Shown: positions 36,701-45,027 of the stretch, one piece after another
Layout of the letters: every line of letters starts with the position of its first letter
Numbering within the stretch: position 1 is the first letter of the stretch
Source: Jiangella muralis
GTDB lineage: Bacteria; Actinomycetota; Actinomycetes; Jiangellales; Jiangellaceae
DNA length: 64,000 nt
Direction: 5' to 3'
Assembly: GCF_001270745.1 (NCBI RefSeq)
Contig: NZ_LFXL01000010.1
Location: 62,001 to 126,000 of the forward strand
Made by a program: the position numbers and the translations under genes
Notes under the pieces: model-generated
The model's database searches: none
Told to the model about the DNA's origin: nothing
The model's input: only the letters and a program-made list of their open reading frames with translations

Positions 36701-39700
36701 ATGCGTCCGGTGCGCATCGGGATGCTGGGACCGCTGGAGGTCCGTGCCGACGACGACGCGCCGGTGTACGTGGCCGGCGCGCGGCTGCGCACGCTGCTGA
36801 TCATGCTGGCGCTCGCGCCGGGCCGGCTGGTGCCGATCGCCCAGCTGATCGACGGCATCTGGAGCGACGAGCCGCCGGCCGGCGCCGCGAACGCGCTGCA
36901 GGCGCTGGTGTCGCGGCTGCGGCGGGCGCTGCCGGGGCTGGCGATCGAGTCGCACCCGGCCGGCTACCGGCTGTCGCTGGACCCGGACGCCGTCGACGCG
37001 GCACGGTTCGAGCGAGCGGCCGCGGCGGCCCGGTCGGCGGGCGACGACGCGGCCACGGAGGACGGGCTGCGGACGGCGCTGGCGCTGTGGCGCGGGCCGG
37101 CGCTGCTCGACGTCGCCGGGTCGGCGTACTTCGAAGCGGCGCGGACCCGGCTGGAGGAACTGCGGCTGACGGCGACGGAGGACCGCGTCGAGGCGGCGCT
37201 GCGACTGGGTCGCGGCGCCGGGCTGACCACCGAGCTGACGACGCTGGTCGCCGAGTACCCACTGCGGGAACGGCTGGTGGGCCAACTGCTGCGGGCGCTG
37301 GTCGCGGCCGGGCGCCCGGCGGCGGCGCTGGCGGCGTACGAACGGACCCGCGAGGCGCTGGCCGACGAGCTGGGCACCGACCCGTCGGCCGAGCTGACCG
37401 CGCTGCACACCAGCATCCTGCGCGGCGAGCTGCCGCCGGCATCCGCCGCGGAGCCGGCGCCGACGCCCGTACCCGCCGAACGTCCTGCGCCACGGACCAA
37501 CCTGCGGGCCGGGCTGACCAGCTTCGTCGGCCGCGACGCCGACGTCGCGCAGGTGCGCGCCCTGGTCGACGAGTACCGCCTGACGACGCTGACGGGGCCG
37601 GGCGGGTCGGGCAAGACCCGGCTGGCGGGCGAGGCGTCGCGCGGCCTCGTCGAGGGGATGTCCGACGGCGTGTGGCTGGTCGAGCTGGCGCCGGTCGGGT
37701 CCGGCGCCGACCTGCCCGTCGCGGTGCTCAGCGCCCTCGACCTGCGCGGCCAGCTGTTCGCCGCGGCCCCCGACGAGAACCCGATCAGCCGCCTGATCGG
37801 GGTGCTGCGCTCGCGCACCGCGCTGCTGGTGCTGGACAACTGCGAGCACGTCGTCGACGCCGCCGCCGAACTGGCCGAGCGGCTACTCGGCGAGTGCCCC
37901 GGCCTGCGCATCGTCGCCACCAGCCGCGAGCCGCTGGGCCTCATCGGCGAGGCGGTCTGGCCGGTGGAGCCGCTGGCGCTGCCGCCCGAGCACGGCGCCG
38001 CCGCCGGCGACCTGCTGGCCTTCGACGCCGTCCGGCTGCTGGCCGACCGCGCCCGCGCCGCGCGTCCCGGCTTCACCGTCACCGACGCCGACGCGCCCAC
38101 CGTCGCCCGCATCTGCCGCGCACTCGACGGCATGCCGCTGGCGATCGAGCTGGCCGCGGCCCGGCTGCGCACGATGACGGTCGACCAACTGGCGGCCCGC
38201 CTGGACGACCGGTTCCGGCTGCTCACCGGCGGCAGCCGCACCGCGCTACCTCGCCACCAGACGCTGCGCGCCGTCGTCGACTGGAGCTGGGGCCTGCTGC
38301 CCGAGCGAGAGCGGCTCGTGCTGCGCCGGCTCGCGGTCTTCGCGCACGGCGCGACGGCGGAGGCGGCGGCCCACGTGTGCGGCGACGGCGCCGACGTGCT
38401 GGACGACCTCGTCGCGCTGAGCGACAAGTCGCTGCTGGTGGTCGACGACGACGGCGACACGCCGCGGTACCGGCTGCTGGAGACGATCAAGGCGTACGGC
38501 CTGGAGCGGCTCGACGACGCGGGTGAGCTGGACGCCGTCCGCCGGGCGCACCTGGCCTACGTCACCGACCTGGTCGAGCGGGCCGAGCCGCACCTGCGCC
38601 GGGCCGAGCAGTTGGAGTGGCTGCGCCGGCTGCGCGTGCTGCACGACGACCTCGCCGTCGCCGTGCGCGGCGCCGTCGCCGCCGGGGACGGCCCGGGCGC
38701 GCTCCGGCTGGCCACCGCGGCCATGTGGTACTGGTGGCTGTCCGGCCACCGGAGCGAGGGCGCCGAGCTGACGACCGAGGCGCTCTCGGCGCCCGGTGAG
38801 GTCGACAACGTCGTCCGGGCCACCGCCTACGCGGGCCTGGCGATGATCGCCACCGCCGGTCTCGGCGACGAGCAGGAGGTCAGAGACTGGGTCGAGGAGG
38901 CCGAGCGGCTCTCCGGCGGCGAGCGGAGCAACGTGCTGCTGCGCATGGTCGGCGGTCTCGGCGACTTCATGCGGTACGGCGACGACCTGTTCGCCGCGTC
39001 CATGTCGAAGCTGCTCGACGACGAGGACGTGTGGGTCCGGGCGCTGGGGCGGCTCAACCACGCGCGGCTGCTGCCGTTCACCGACCGACGCACGCCGTCG
39101 GAGCTGGCGCTGGCCGAGTTCCGCGACACCGGCGAACGGTGGGGCATCTCGTTCGGGCTGACGACCCTGGGCGACCTGCTGGCCCGGCAGGGCGACCTGG
39201 CGACGGCGCTGCGCCACTACGAGGAGGCGATCATCGCCGCCGGCGAGGTCGGCACCGCCGAGGACGTCGTGTTCATGCGTGGCAAGGAGGCGCAGCTGCG
39301 CTGGCTGCTCGGCGACACCGAGGGCAGCGCCGCGGCACTGGACCGGGCCCAGCGGGAGGCGGCCGGCCTGGCCTGGCCGGACTCCGTCACCGGCCTCGCG
39401 CTGTACGCGAGCGACCTGGCCCGCTGGGCCGGCGATCTCGACGCCGCGCGCGAGGCGATGGCCCAGGCCGAGTCGCTGCTGACGACGATCTCCATCCACC
39501 CGCTGTTCTGGGCGATGATCCACGACTCGCGCGGCTACCTGGCCGCCGCCGGCGGTGATCTGGAGGCCGCAGCCGCCGAACGGGCCCAGGCGATCGAGGT
39601 GGCGCTGAGCATCGGCGACGAGGAGGTGCTCGGCCGGGTGCTGGCCGGCCTCGCCGACCACGCGGTCCGGCTGGGCCGGCCGACCGACGCCGCCTGGCTG

Positions 39701-39937
39701 CTGGCGGCCACGGCGGTGCTGACCGGCGGCCTGGACCGGTCTCGCGCCGAGCCCGACGCCGCCGAGGCGGCCGTTCGCGCCGCGCTCGGCGACGAGACCG
39801 CCGCCGAGCTGACCGCGGCGGCCGAGCGCGAGCTCGCGGGCCTGGACGCGACGACGGCCATCTCGCGGGTGCGCGAGCTGGCCGTGTCGATTCTGGGCCG
39901 GCCGGTCAGCGGACCGGAGGCCGGCGGAACAGCTTGA
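36701..39937 (+). CDS. AfsR/SARP-like regulator (wHTH-BTAD-NB-ARC-TPR)
   Basis: 1078 residues. Residues 1-90 form an OmpR-like winged helix (IGMLGPLEVRADD). Residues 95-245 form a BTAD domain (RERLVGQLLRALVAAGRPAAAL). An AAA/NB-ARC ATPase starts about residue 298 with GPGGSGKTRL; LVLDNCEHVVDA and GMPLAIELAAARLR follow. The C-terminal 450 residues are helical repeats. Such proteins activate genes by binding direct repeats with 11-bp spacing upstream of -10 boxes. Repeats of that kind lie 1.8 kb away at 41703-41758. The 3' end overlaps the convergent ABC permease gene by 32 bp. Confidence 0.9.
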   Translation: MRPVRIGMLGPLEVRADDDAPVYVAGARLRTLLIMLALAPGRLVPIAQLIDGIWSDEPPAGAANALQALVSRLRRALPGLAIESHPAGYRLSLDPDAVDAARFERAAAAARSAGDDAATEDGLRTALALWRGPALLDVAGSAYFEAARTRLEELRLTATEDRVEAALRLGRGAGLTTELTTLVAEYPLRERLVGQLLRALVAAGRPAAALAAYERTREALADELGTDPSAELTALHTSILRGELPPASAAEPAPTPVPAERPAPRTNLRAGLTSFVGRDADVAQVRALVDEYRLTTLTGPGGSGKTRLAGEASRGLVEGMSDGVWLVELAPVGSGADLPVAVLSALDLRGQLFAAAPDENPISRLIGVLRSRTALLVLDNCEHVVDAAAELAERLLGECPGLRIVATSREPLGLIGEAVWPVEPLALPPEHGAAAGDLLAFDAVRLLADRARAARPGFTVTDADAPTVARICRALDGMPLAIELAAARLRTMTVDQLAARLDDRFRLLTGGSRTALPRHQTLRAVVDWSWGLLPERERLVLRRLAVFAHGATAEAAAHVCGDGADVLDDLVALSDKSLLVVDDDGDTPRYRLLETIKAYGLERLDDAGELDAVRRAHLAYVTDLVERAEPHLRRAEQLEWLRRLRVLHDDLAVAVRGAVAAGDGPGALRLATAAMWYWWLSGHRSEGAELTTEALSAPGEVDNVVRATAYAGLAMIATAGLGDEQEVRDWVEEAERLSGGERSNVLLRMVGGLGDFMRYGDDLFAASMSKLLDDEDVWVRALGRLNHARLLPFTDRRTPSELALAEFRDTGERWGISFGLTTLGDLLARQGDLATALRHYEEAIIAAGEVGTAEDVVFMRGKEAQLRWLLGDTEGSAAALDRAQREAAGLAWPDSVTGLALYASDLARWAGDLDAAREAMAQAESLLTTISIHPLFWAMIHDSRGYLAAAGGDLEAAAAERAQAIEVALSIGDEEVLGRVLAGLADHAVRLGRPTDAAWLLAATAVLTGGLDRSRAEPDAAEAAVRAALGDETAAELTAAAERELAGLDATTAISRVRELAVSILGRPVSGPEAGGTA

Positions 39938-40700
39938 GCGCCCAGAAGTAGCTGACGATCCCGATCGCCGCGGTCCAGGCCAGCGCGATGACGGCGTCGT
40001 TGCCGATCGCGGTGCCCAGCAGCAGGCCGCGCACCGTCTCGATCACCGGGCTGAACGGCTGGTACTCGGCGAACCAGCGCAGGCCGGCCGGCATCGAGTC
40101 GGTCGGGACGAACCCGCTGCCCAGGAACGGCAACAGCACGAGCAGCGTGGGCAGGTTGCTGGCGGTCTCGACGCTCTTCGCCTTGAGGCCGAAGGCCACG
40201 GCCAGCCAGGTCAGCGCGATGGAGAACAGGCAGATCAGGCCGATGGCGGCGGCCCACTCGGCCACGTTGCCGTTCGTCCGGAACCCGATCAGCAGGGACA
40301 CGCCGATGACGATGGCCAGGCCGGCCAGCGTCTGCAGGAAACTGCCGATCACGTGCCCGGTGAGCACCGCGCCGCGCGAGATGGCCATGGTGCGGAACCG
40401 GGCGATGATGCCCTCGTACATGTCCATGGCGACCGAGATCGCGGTCCCCTGCACCGACGCCGACACCGTCATGAGGATGATGCCGGGCACCAGGTAGTTG
40501 ATGTAGTCGTCGCGGTCGCCGGCCGGGCCGCCGAGGCCGGCGCCGAGCGTCTCGCCGAACACGTAGGCGAACATCAGCAGGAAGATCACCGGGATGCCGA
40601 TCAGCTGCACGGTCATCGCCGGGTAGCGGACCCAGCGGCGCATGTTCCGCCGCAGCATCGTGCGGGAGTCGCGGGCGGCAAGGGTGAGTGGCGTGCTCAT
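39906..40700 (-). CDS. ABC-2 type permease (DrrB-like)
   Basis: 264-residue membrane protein with six hydrophobic segments, for example PAMTVQLIGIPVIFLLMFAY and WTAAIGIVSYFWALKLF. Its ATG overlaps the ATPase stop as ATGA. This type pairs with a DrrA-like ATPase to export drugs or lipids. It would work with 40697-41650 as a dimer in the membrane. Confidence 0.9.
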   Translation of the reverse strand: MSTPLTLAARDSRTMLRRNMRRWVRYPAMTVQLIGIPVIFLLMFAYVFGETLGAGLGGPAGDRDDYINYLVPGIILMTVSASVQGTAISVAMDMYEGIIARFRTMAISRGAVLTGHVIGSFLQTLAGLAIVIGVSLLIGFRTNGNVAEWAAAIGLICLFSIALTWLAVAFGLKAKSVETASNLPTLLVLLPFLGSGFVPTDSMPAGLRWFAEYQPFSPVIETVRGLLLGTAIGNDAVIALAWTAAIGIVSYFWALKLFRRPPVR

Positions 40701-41650
40701 CGGACAATCTCCTTCTCAGCGGGACGACCCGTCAGAGCCAGGAACACGTCATCGAGGTCAGGGGTGTGGACGGTGAGCGACGCGACCTCGATCGAGGCGA
40801 CGTCGAGGTGGTCGAGGACGGCGCGCAGCGAGTGCACGTCGCCGTCGCTGGGGATCTGCAGGGCGAGCGCGGCGTCGTCGCGGGTGGAGCCGGCGAACGC
40901 GCGGGCGGCGTGGTCCAATTCGGCCGGGTCGGTGAACTGCAGCCGCAGGTGCCCGCCCGGGATCAGCCGCTTGAGCTCGTCGGACGTGCCCTCGGCGACG
41001 AGCTTGCCGTGGTCGAGCAGCGCGATGCGGTCGGCCAGCTCGTCGGCCTCCTCCAGGTACTGCGTGGTGAGGAAGATCGTGACGCCGCCGGCGACCAGCT
41101 CGCGGATCGCCGCCCACATGGTGCGCCGGGTGCGCGGGTCCAGGCCGGTCGTCGGCTCGTCCAGGAAGATCACCTTCGGGTCGCCGACCAGCGTCATCGC
41201 CAGGTCCAGCTTGCGGCGCATGCCGCCGGAGTACAGCGACGGCGGCTTCTTCGCGGCGTCCACCAGGTCGAACCGCTCCAGCAGTTCGGCCGTGCGGAGG
41301 CGGCCCTCGCGCCGGTCCAGGTGGTGCAGGTCGGCCATCAGGAGCAGGTTCTCCTCGCCGGTGAGCAGATTGTCGACGGCGGAGAACTGGCCGGTGACGC
41401 CGATCGCGCCGCGGACGCCGTCGGCGTCGGTGCCGAGGTCGTGGCCGGCGACGCGGACGCTGCCGCCGTCGCCCTGGATCAGCGTGGAGAGGATCTGCAC
41501 GGTGGTGGTCTTGCCGGCGCCGTTCGGGCCGAGCAGCGAGAAGACCGTCGCCTCGGGGACGGTGATGTCGATCCCGTCGAGGACGGTCAGCTCGCCGTAC
41601 GACTTGCGCAGGCCGGTCGCGGCGATGGCCGTCGGGCGGTCGAGAGTCAT
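40697..41650 (-). CDS. ABC exporter ATPase (DrrA-like)
   Basis: 317 residues from ATG 41650, preceded by GAGGAG in ACGAGGAGCC. Walker A LGPNGAGKTTT, signature SLYSGGMRRKLDLAMTL, Walker B VIFLDEPTTGLDPRTR. The C-terminal region matches the daunorubicin-resistance ATPase group (LRAVLDHLDVASIEV). Candidate AfsR-like repeats lie 53-108 bp upstream. The pump may export a natural product or antibiotic; substrate unknown. Confidence 0.92.
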   Translation of the reverse strand: MTLDRPTAIAATGLRKSYGELTVLDGIDITVPEATVFSLLGPNGAGKTTTVQILSTLIQGDGGSVRVAGHDLGTDADGVRGAIGVTGQFSAVDNLLTGEENLLLMADLHHLDRREGRLRTAELLERFDLVDAAKKPPSLYSGGMRRKLDLAMTLVGDPKVIFLDEPTTGLDPRTRRTMWAAIRELVAGGVTIFLTTQYLEEADELADRIALLDHGKLVAEGTSDELKRLIPGGHLRLQFTDPAELDHAARAFAGSTRDDAALALQIPSDGDVHSLRAVLDHLDVASIEVASLTVHTPDLDDVFLALTGRPAEKEIVR

Positions 41651-41702
41651 GGCTCCTCGTTTCGTGATGTCACGGTGCTGATGCGACCACACTGCGCCGG
41701 GC

Positions 41703-41758
41703 CCCTGATGCGGGCGTGAGACCGCGCTGACACGGCGCTGATACGGCCGCTGACACGG
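41703..41758. promoter_or_regulatory. 11-bp direct repeats, SARP-type operator candidate
   Basis: CGCTGACACGG at 41725-41735 and 41748-41758, CGCTGATACGG at 41736-41746, and CCCTGATGCGG at 41703-41713. Starts are 22, 11 and 12 bp apart, the one-turn spacing bound by SARP/AfsR proteins. The spacer serves both the DrrAB-like operon (minus) and the three-gene membrane operon (plus). Confidence 0.5.
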
Positions 41759-41781
41759 ACGTGTGCCGAGGTCAGTAGGCT

Positions 41782-43224
41782 GTGCGGGTGCCACTTCTCC
41801 CTTCCCTGGCTGCCGCTGCCTTGCTCCTGGGGGCACCCGCCGAGCCGCCTGCCGGCACCATCGACGCGATGATCGAGCAGTTGCGCGACGACCCGATCCT
41901 GGTGCAGCCGTCGATGGCCATGGGCGACTCCGCCGCGGCACACGACCTGCTCGCCGAGGCCGCCGCGGACGCCGGCCTGTCGGTGTACGTCGTGTTGGCC
42001 GATACCCCCACCGACCTCGCCGGCACCGGCGCGGTGTCGGAACAGGCGGCCGCGCTGTTCCGCGCCGAACTGGGCGACGGGCTCTACTACGTCGAGTTCC
42101 GCGACGGCATCGCCTACACCCGGTCGTGGGGCGGCGGCGAGTTGGACGAGGCCTACACCGCGCCGGTCACGTTCGCGATCGAGCGGGCCGAGTCGAATGC
42201 GGCGGGCGAGTACCCGCGCGCGTCGGCGCTGTTCGAGGCGGTATTGACGGTGCGCTGGGCGGCCGCGCCCCTGGAGGAACTGCCCGACGACGTCGTCGAC
42301 GAGTACGCGGCGCAGCCGTGGGCGTTCGTCGCCGAGTCCGACTACGACCGCGCCGACAAGGCGGCCGGCCGCTGGGTGGCGTTGCTCGCGACGACGTTCG
42401 GCCTGCTCGTCGCCGGGGCGATCATCACGCCGGTGGTGCTCCGGGCGAAGCCGGCGACCGCTCGGGGCGCGGCGGGGGCGACGGCGGCGGCCCGGGCGAA
42501 GGCGGCTCGGGCGAAAGCGGCTCGGGCGAAGGCGACCGGCCGCGGCGCGGCGGGCCGGGGGAAGGCGACCGGCCGCGGCGCGGAGGGGCAGCGGTCCGGG
42601 CAGTCGTCCGGGTCCGGGCAGTCGTCCGAGTCCACGTCGTCGTCCGCGTCGTCGTCCGAGTCCGCGAGTTTGTCGGCGCCCGCCCATAGGGTGGGCCCCA
42701 CCCGGGCCGGGCGGGTCATGCCTACCACCTCAGCGGTGCCCGACGACATCGCCGACACGGCCACGCGGCGGCTCGACGACGCACGGCGGCGCCTGGCCGG
42801 CCTGTCGCCGGAGCAGCTGACCTCCCCCGCCGGCACGGCCGCGGCGGACGCCGTCGAGGCCGGCGACCTCGTCCTCGGCACCGGCGACCCACTCGACGCC
42901 GTCGGGGCGACGGTGCTGGCGGCGGTCGCCGTCCGGGAGGCCGAGCGGGCCACGTCACCGAAGCGGGAGCCGTACCGGCCGTGCTTCATCAACCCGCTGC
43001 ACGGCGAGGCCGGCGCCACCGTCCGCATCGACGGCTCGTCCATCGACGCGCCGGTGTGCCGCGACTGCGCCCGCAGCCAGGACCGGTTCCTGGCCGTCCG
43101 GCGGCGGCTGCGCGGCTGGGCGCCGTACGTCGAGACGTCCACCGTCTGGGCGCGGACCGGGTTCGGCGCGCTGGTCGGCGACCTCGCCGCCCAGGTCCTC
43201 GACGATCGGAGCGCACGCCGATGA
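41782..43224 (+). CDS. Membrane protein of unknown function with CFINPLHG/CxxC domain (protein A)
   Basis: 480 residues, function not recognised. A signal-like N-terminus (SLAAAALLLGAP) precedes an extracytoplasmic alpha/beta domain of about 170 residues, then one membrane helix (about 197-220). An Ala/Lys/Gly- and Ser-rich linker follows. The cytoplasmic tail ends in C401-FINPL-H407-G...C426-RD-C429 and WARTGFGALVGDL. The C/H/C/C set could bind zinc. The third gene of the operon repeats this design. Start GTG 41782; a GTG at 41788 is equally possible. Coupled by ATGA to the next gene. The outer domain faintly recalls TPM-domain proteins. Confidence 0.7.
   Translation: MRVPLLPSLAAAALLLGAPAEPPAGTIDAMIEQLRDDPILVQPSMAMGDSAAAHDLLAEAAADAGLSVYVVLADTPTDLAGTGAVSEQAAALFRAELGDGLYYVEFRDGIAYTRSWGGGELDEAYTAPVTFAIERAESNAAGEYPRASALFEAVLTVRWAAAPLEELPDDVVDEYAAQPWAFVAESDYDRADKAAGRWVALLATTFGLLVAGAIITPVVLRAKPATARGAAGATAAARAKAARAKAARAKATGRGAAGRGKATGRGAEGQRSGQSSGSGQSSESTSSSASSSESASLSAPAHRVGPTRAGRVMPTTSAVPDDIADTATRRLDDARRRLAGLSPEQLTSPAGTAAADAVEAGDLVLGTGDPLDAVGATVLAAVAVREAERATSPKREPYRPCFINPLHGEAGATVRIDGSSIDAPVCRDCARSQDRFLAVRRRLRGWAPYVETSTVWARTGFGALVGDLAAQVLDDRSARR
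42480..42665 (+). repeat. Low-complexity repeat coding for protein A linker
   Basis: A 15-bp unit (GCGAAGGCGGCTCGG and variants) is repeated about three times, then a longer GC unit twice, then CAGTCGTCCGGGTCC-like Ser repeats. It encodes RAKAARAKA, GRGAAGRGKATGRG and Ser runs. Copy number may vary by slippage. Confidence 0.6.
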
Positions 43225-43865
43225 GACGGTGGCTGGCGGGACTGCTGATCACGCTGGTCGTCGCGGCGGGCGGCGGCGCCCTCGCGTGGTGGCTGGCGAC
43301 GCCCGACGTCGTGCCGGAGCGGCCGGTGCCGGAGCGGGCGCGGGCCGCGGCGGACGTGCTCGGCGACGCGCACGTCTACGTCGACCCGAGCGCCGCGGGC
43401 ACGTACGCCGACGCCGACCTCGCCCGGCTGGAGGCGGCGGCCGCCGCGTCCGACCCGCAGGTCTTCGTCGTCGTGTGGCCGGCCAGCCGCGAGGCGGGCT
43501 ACGGCTCGCCGTCCGACGTGCTGCACAGCATCGGCGACCTCACCGGACGGCCCGGGCTGTACATCCAGGTCGACCCCGGCGTGGACCTCTACACCAGCGA
43601 CGTCGGCATCGAGGGCGAGCACTACTCCATCTACTCCGCGGTAGACGACGCGACGCAGACCGAGGCGGCGGCGGTGCTGCAGGCCATCGACGAGAACGAC
43701 GGGCGGGAGTACGAGGTGGGCGAGGACACCGGCAGCCACTACTGGGGCGGCACCGGCGGCACCATCGCCGCCGGCCTGACCATCGGCGCCTTCAGCGGCT
43801 TCGGCGCAGGGCTGCTCGGGCTGGGCGTGTGGGCGCTGGCCCGGCGGCGGAGGGCGGCGGCATGA
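43221..43865 (+). CDS. Small membrane protein related to A and C (protein B)
   Basis: 214 residues, function not recognised. An N-terminal helix (LAGLLITLVVAAGGGALAWW) is a signal anchor or signal peptide. The middle carries the same domain as its neighbours: AHVYVDPSAAGTYADADL, then VFVVVWPAS, to compare with VHVDPSLAGEFAAEQV and VFVLVVPLS in protein C. A second membrane helix lies near the C-terminus, ending ARRRRAAA. It lacks the cysteine domain. ATGA overlaps on both sides show tight coupling, so the three proteins probably form a complex. Confidence 0.7.
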   Translation: MRRWLAGLLITLVVAAGGGALAWWLATPDVVPERPVPERARAAADVLGDAHVYVDPSAAGTYADADLARLEAAAAASDPQVFVVVWPASREAGYGSPSDVLHSIGDLTGRPGLYIQVDPGVDLYTSDVGIEGEHYSIYSAVDDATQTEAAAVLQAIDENDGREYEVGEDTGSHYWGGTGGTIAAGLTIGAFSGFGAGLLGLGVWALARRRRAAA

Positions 43866-44998
43866 GCGACGTCGTCTACCAGCCCGATCCCGCGGCCATC
43901 GCGGCCGACCTCGCCGACGACGGCGTGCACGTCGACCCGTCCCTCGCCGGGGAGTTCGCCGCGGAGCAGGTCACCACCCTGGCCGCAGCGGTCGACGACG
44001 CCGACCAGCCGGTGTTCGTGCTGGTGGTGCCGCTGAGCTACGACTCCGAGGTGTCCGCCAACCAGCTGGTGTCGCTGGTGCACAAGGAGGCCCCCGCGGA
44101 CGGCGTCTATTTCGTGACGAACCGGTCCGGCGATGGCTGGCGGGTCCAGTCGACGACCTACAACGCGGTGACGAACAACGAGGACGCGCTGGCCACCTAC
44201 GTCGCCGGTGACAAGTACCCGAGCGACCTCGTGCTCCAGGTGAACGAGACCGTCGGCATCTTCGCCAGCGGCAACGCCGAGCAGCAGTACGAGGAGCACT
44301 TCCCGGACCGGCAGGAGACCGTCACCAGCACCGGCGACGACGGCTCGTCGCAGGTCCTGGGGATGGACCCGCCGGTCGCGATCGGCGCCGGCATCGCGCT
44401 GGCCGTCGTCGTCGCCGTCCTGCTGCGGCGGCGCCGGCCGCGCGGCGAGGTCACGCTGAAGCGGCGGGCGCTGCGCCGCATCTCGTCGGCGCAGACCAGC
44501 GACTGGCGGCGCCGGGCCGAGACCGAGACCGCGGCGCTGGGCGAGCGCATCCAGGCGCTGGAGATCGAGCACGGCGACGACGGCGCCACCTGGGCGGCCG
44601 CGCTGGACCACTACCAGGCGGCGACGGCGATCCTGGACCGCTCCGAGGCGGCGGCCGACTCGATCGGCGCGCTGGTGCTGGCCCGCCGCGGCGACGACGC
44701 GCTCAGCCACGCCGCCGACGGCCGGTCCTGGACGCCCACGGCGGCCTGCTTCTTCAACCCGCTGCACGGCCCGGCGACGACGAAGGCCCCGTGGAAGACG
44801 GCGGCCGGAACCCGCAACGTGCCCTGCTGCGGCGCGTGCCGTCGCGACCTCGGGAAGCGGCGCGAGCCGGAGATCCTCGACCTCCCCACCGGCGACACCG
44901 TGGTGCACTACATGGACGCCGGCGCCGAGCCCTGGGCGTCGACGGGGTTCGGCGCGCTCGCCCCCGACCTGCTGGACCGGCTCCGCTCACTCCCATGA
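43862..44998 (+). CDS. Membrane protein with CFFNPLHG/CxxC domain (protein C)
   Basis: 378 residues. The N-terminal domain is shared with proteins A and B (HVDPSLAGEFAAEQV), then comes one membrane helix (PPVAIGAGIALAVVVAVLL). A helical cytoplasmic part follows, then C296-FFNPL-H302-G and C323-GA-C326, ending WASTGFGALAPDLLDRL. Unlike A and B it has no N-terminal signal sequence, so its outer domain would need a reversed anchor for export, or stays inside. The stop codon lies in the left arm of the hairpin now split by an IS481 insertion. Confidence 0.7.
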   Translation: MSDVVYQPDPAAIAADLADDGVHVDPSLAGEFAAEQVTTLAAAVDDADQPVFVLVVPLSYDSEVSANQLVSLVHKEAPADGVYFVTNRSGDGWRVQSTTYNAVTNNEDALATYVAGDKYPSDLVLQVNETVGIFASGNAEQQYEEHFPDRQETVTSTGDDGSSQVLGMDPPVAIGAGIALAVVVAVLLRRRRPRGEVTLKRRALRRISSAQTSDWRRRAETETAALGERIQALEIEHGDDGATWAAALDHYQAATAILDRSEAAADSIGALVLARRGDDALSHAADGRSWTPTAACFFNPLHGPATTKAPWKTAAGTRNVPCCGACRRDLGKRREPEILDLPTGDTVVHYMDAGAEPWASTGFGALAPDLLDRLRSLP

Positions 44999-45012
44999 TC
45001 ATGTCCCCTTGC

Positions 45013-45027
45013 GGTCGCTGACACGCC
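45013..45027 (+). repeat. 15-bp target-site duplication, left copy
   Basis: GGTCGCTGACACGCC is identical and in the same orientation at 46368-46382, directly abutting both IS ends. A length of up to 15 bp is known for IS481-family insertions. Confidence 0.75.

Noticed and set aside
42480-42665. CRISPR-like or regulatory repeat
   Set aside because: The repeats stay in frame, encode a low-complexity linker, have no spacers and lie inside a coding sequence.
34797-44998. Very long alternate-frame and antisense frames across the 34-45 kb genes
   Set aside because: They are runs of Arg/Pro/Ala/Gly without motifs, expected as shadows of GC-rich genes. Each is opposed by a well-supported protein in another frame.
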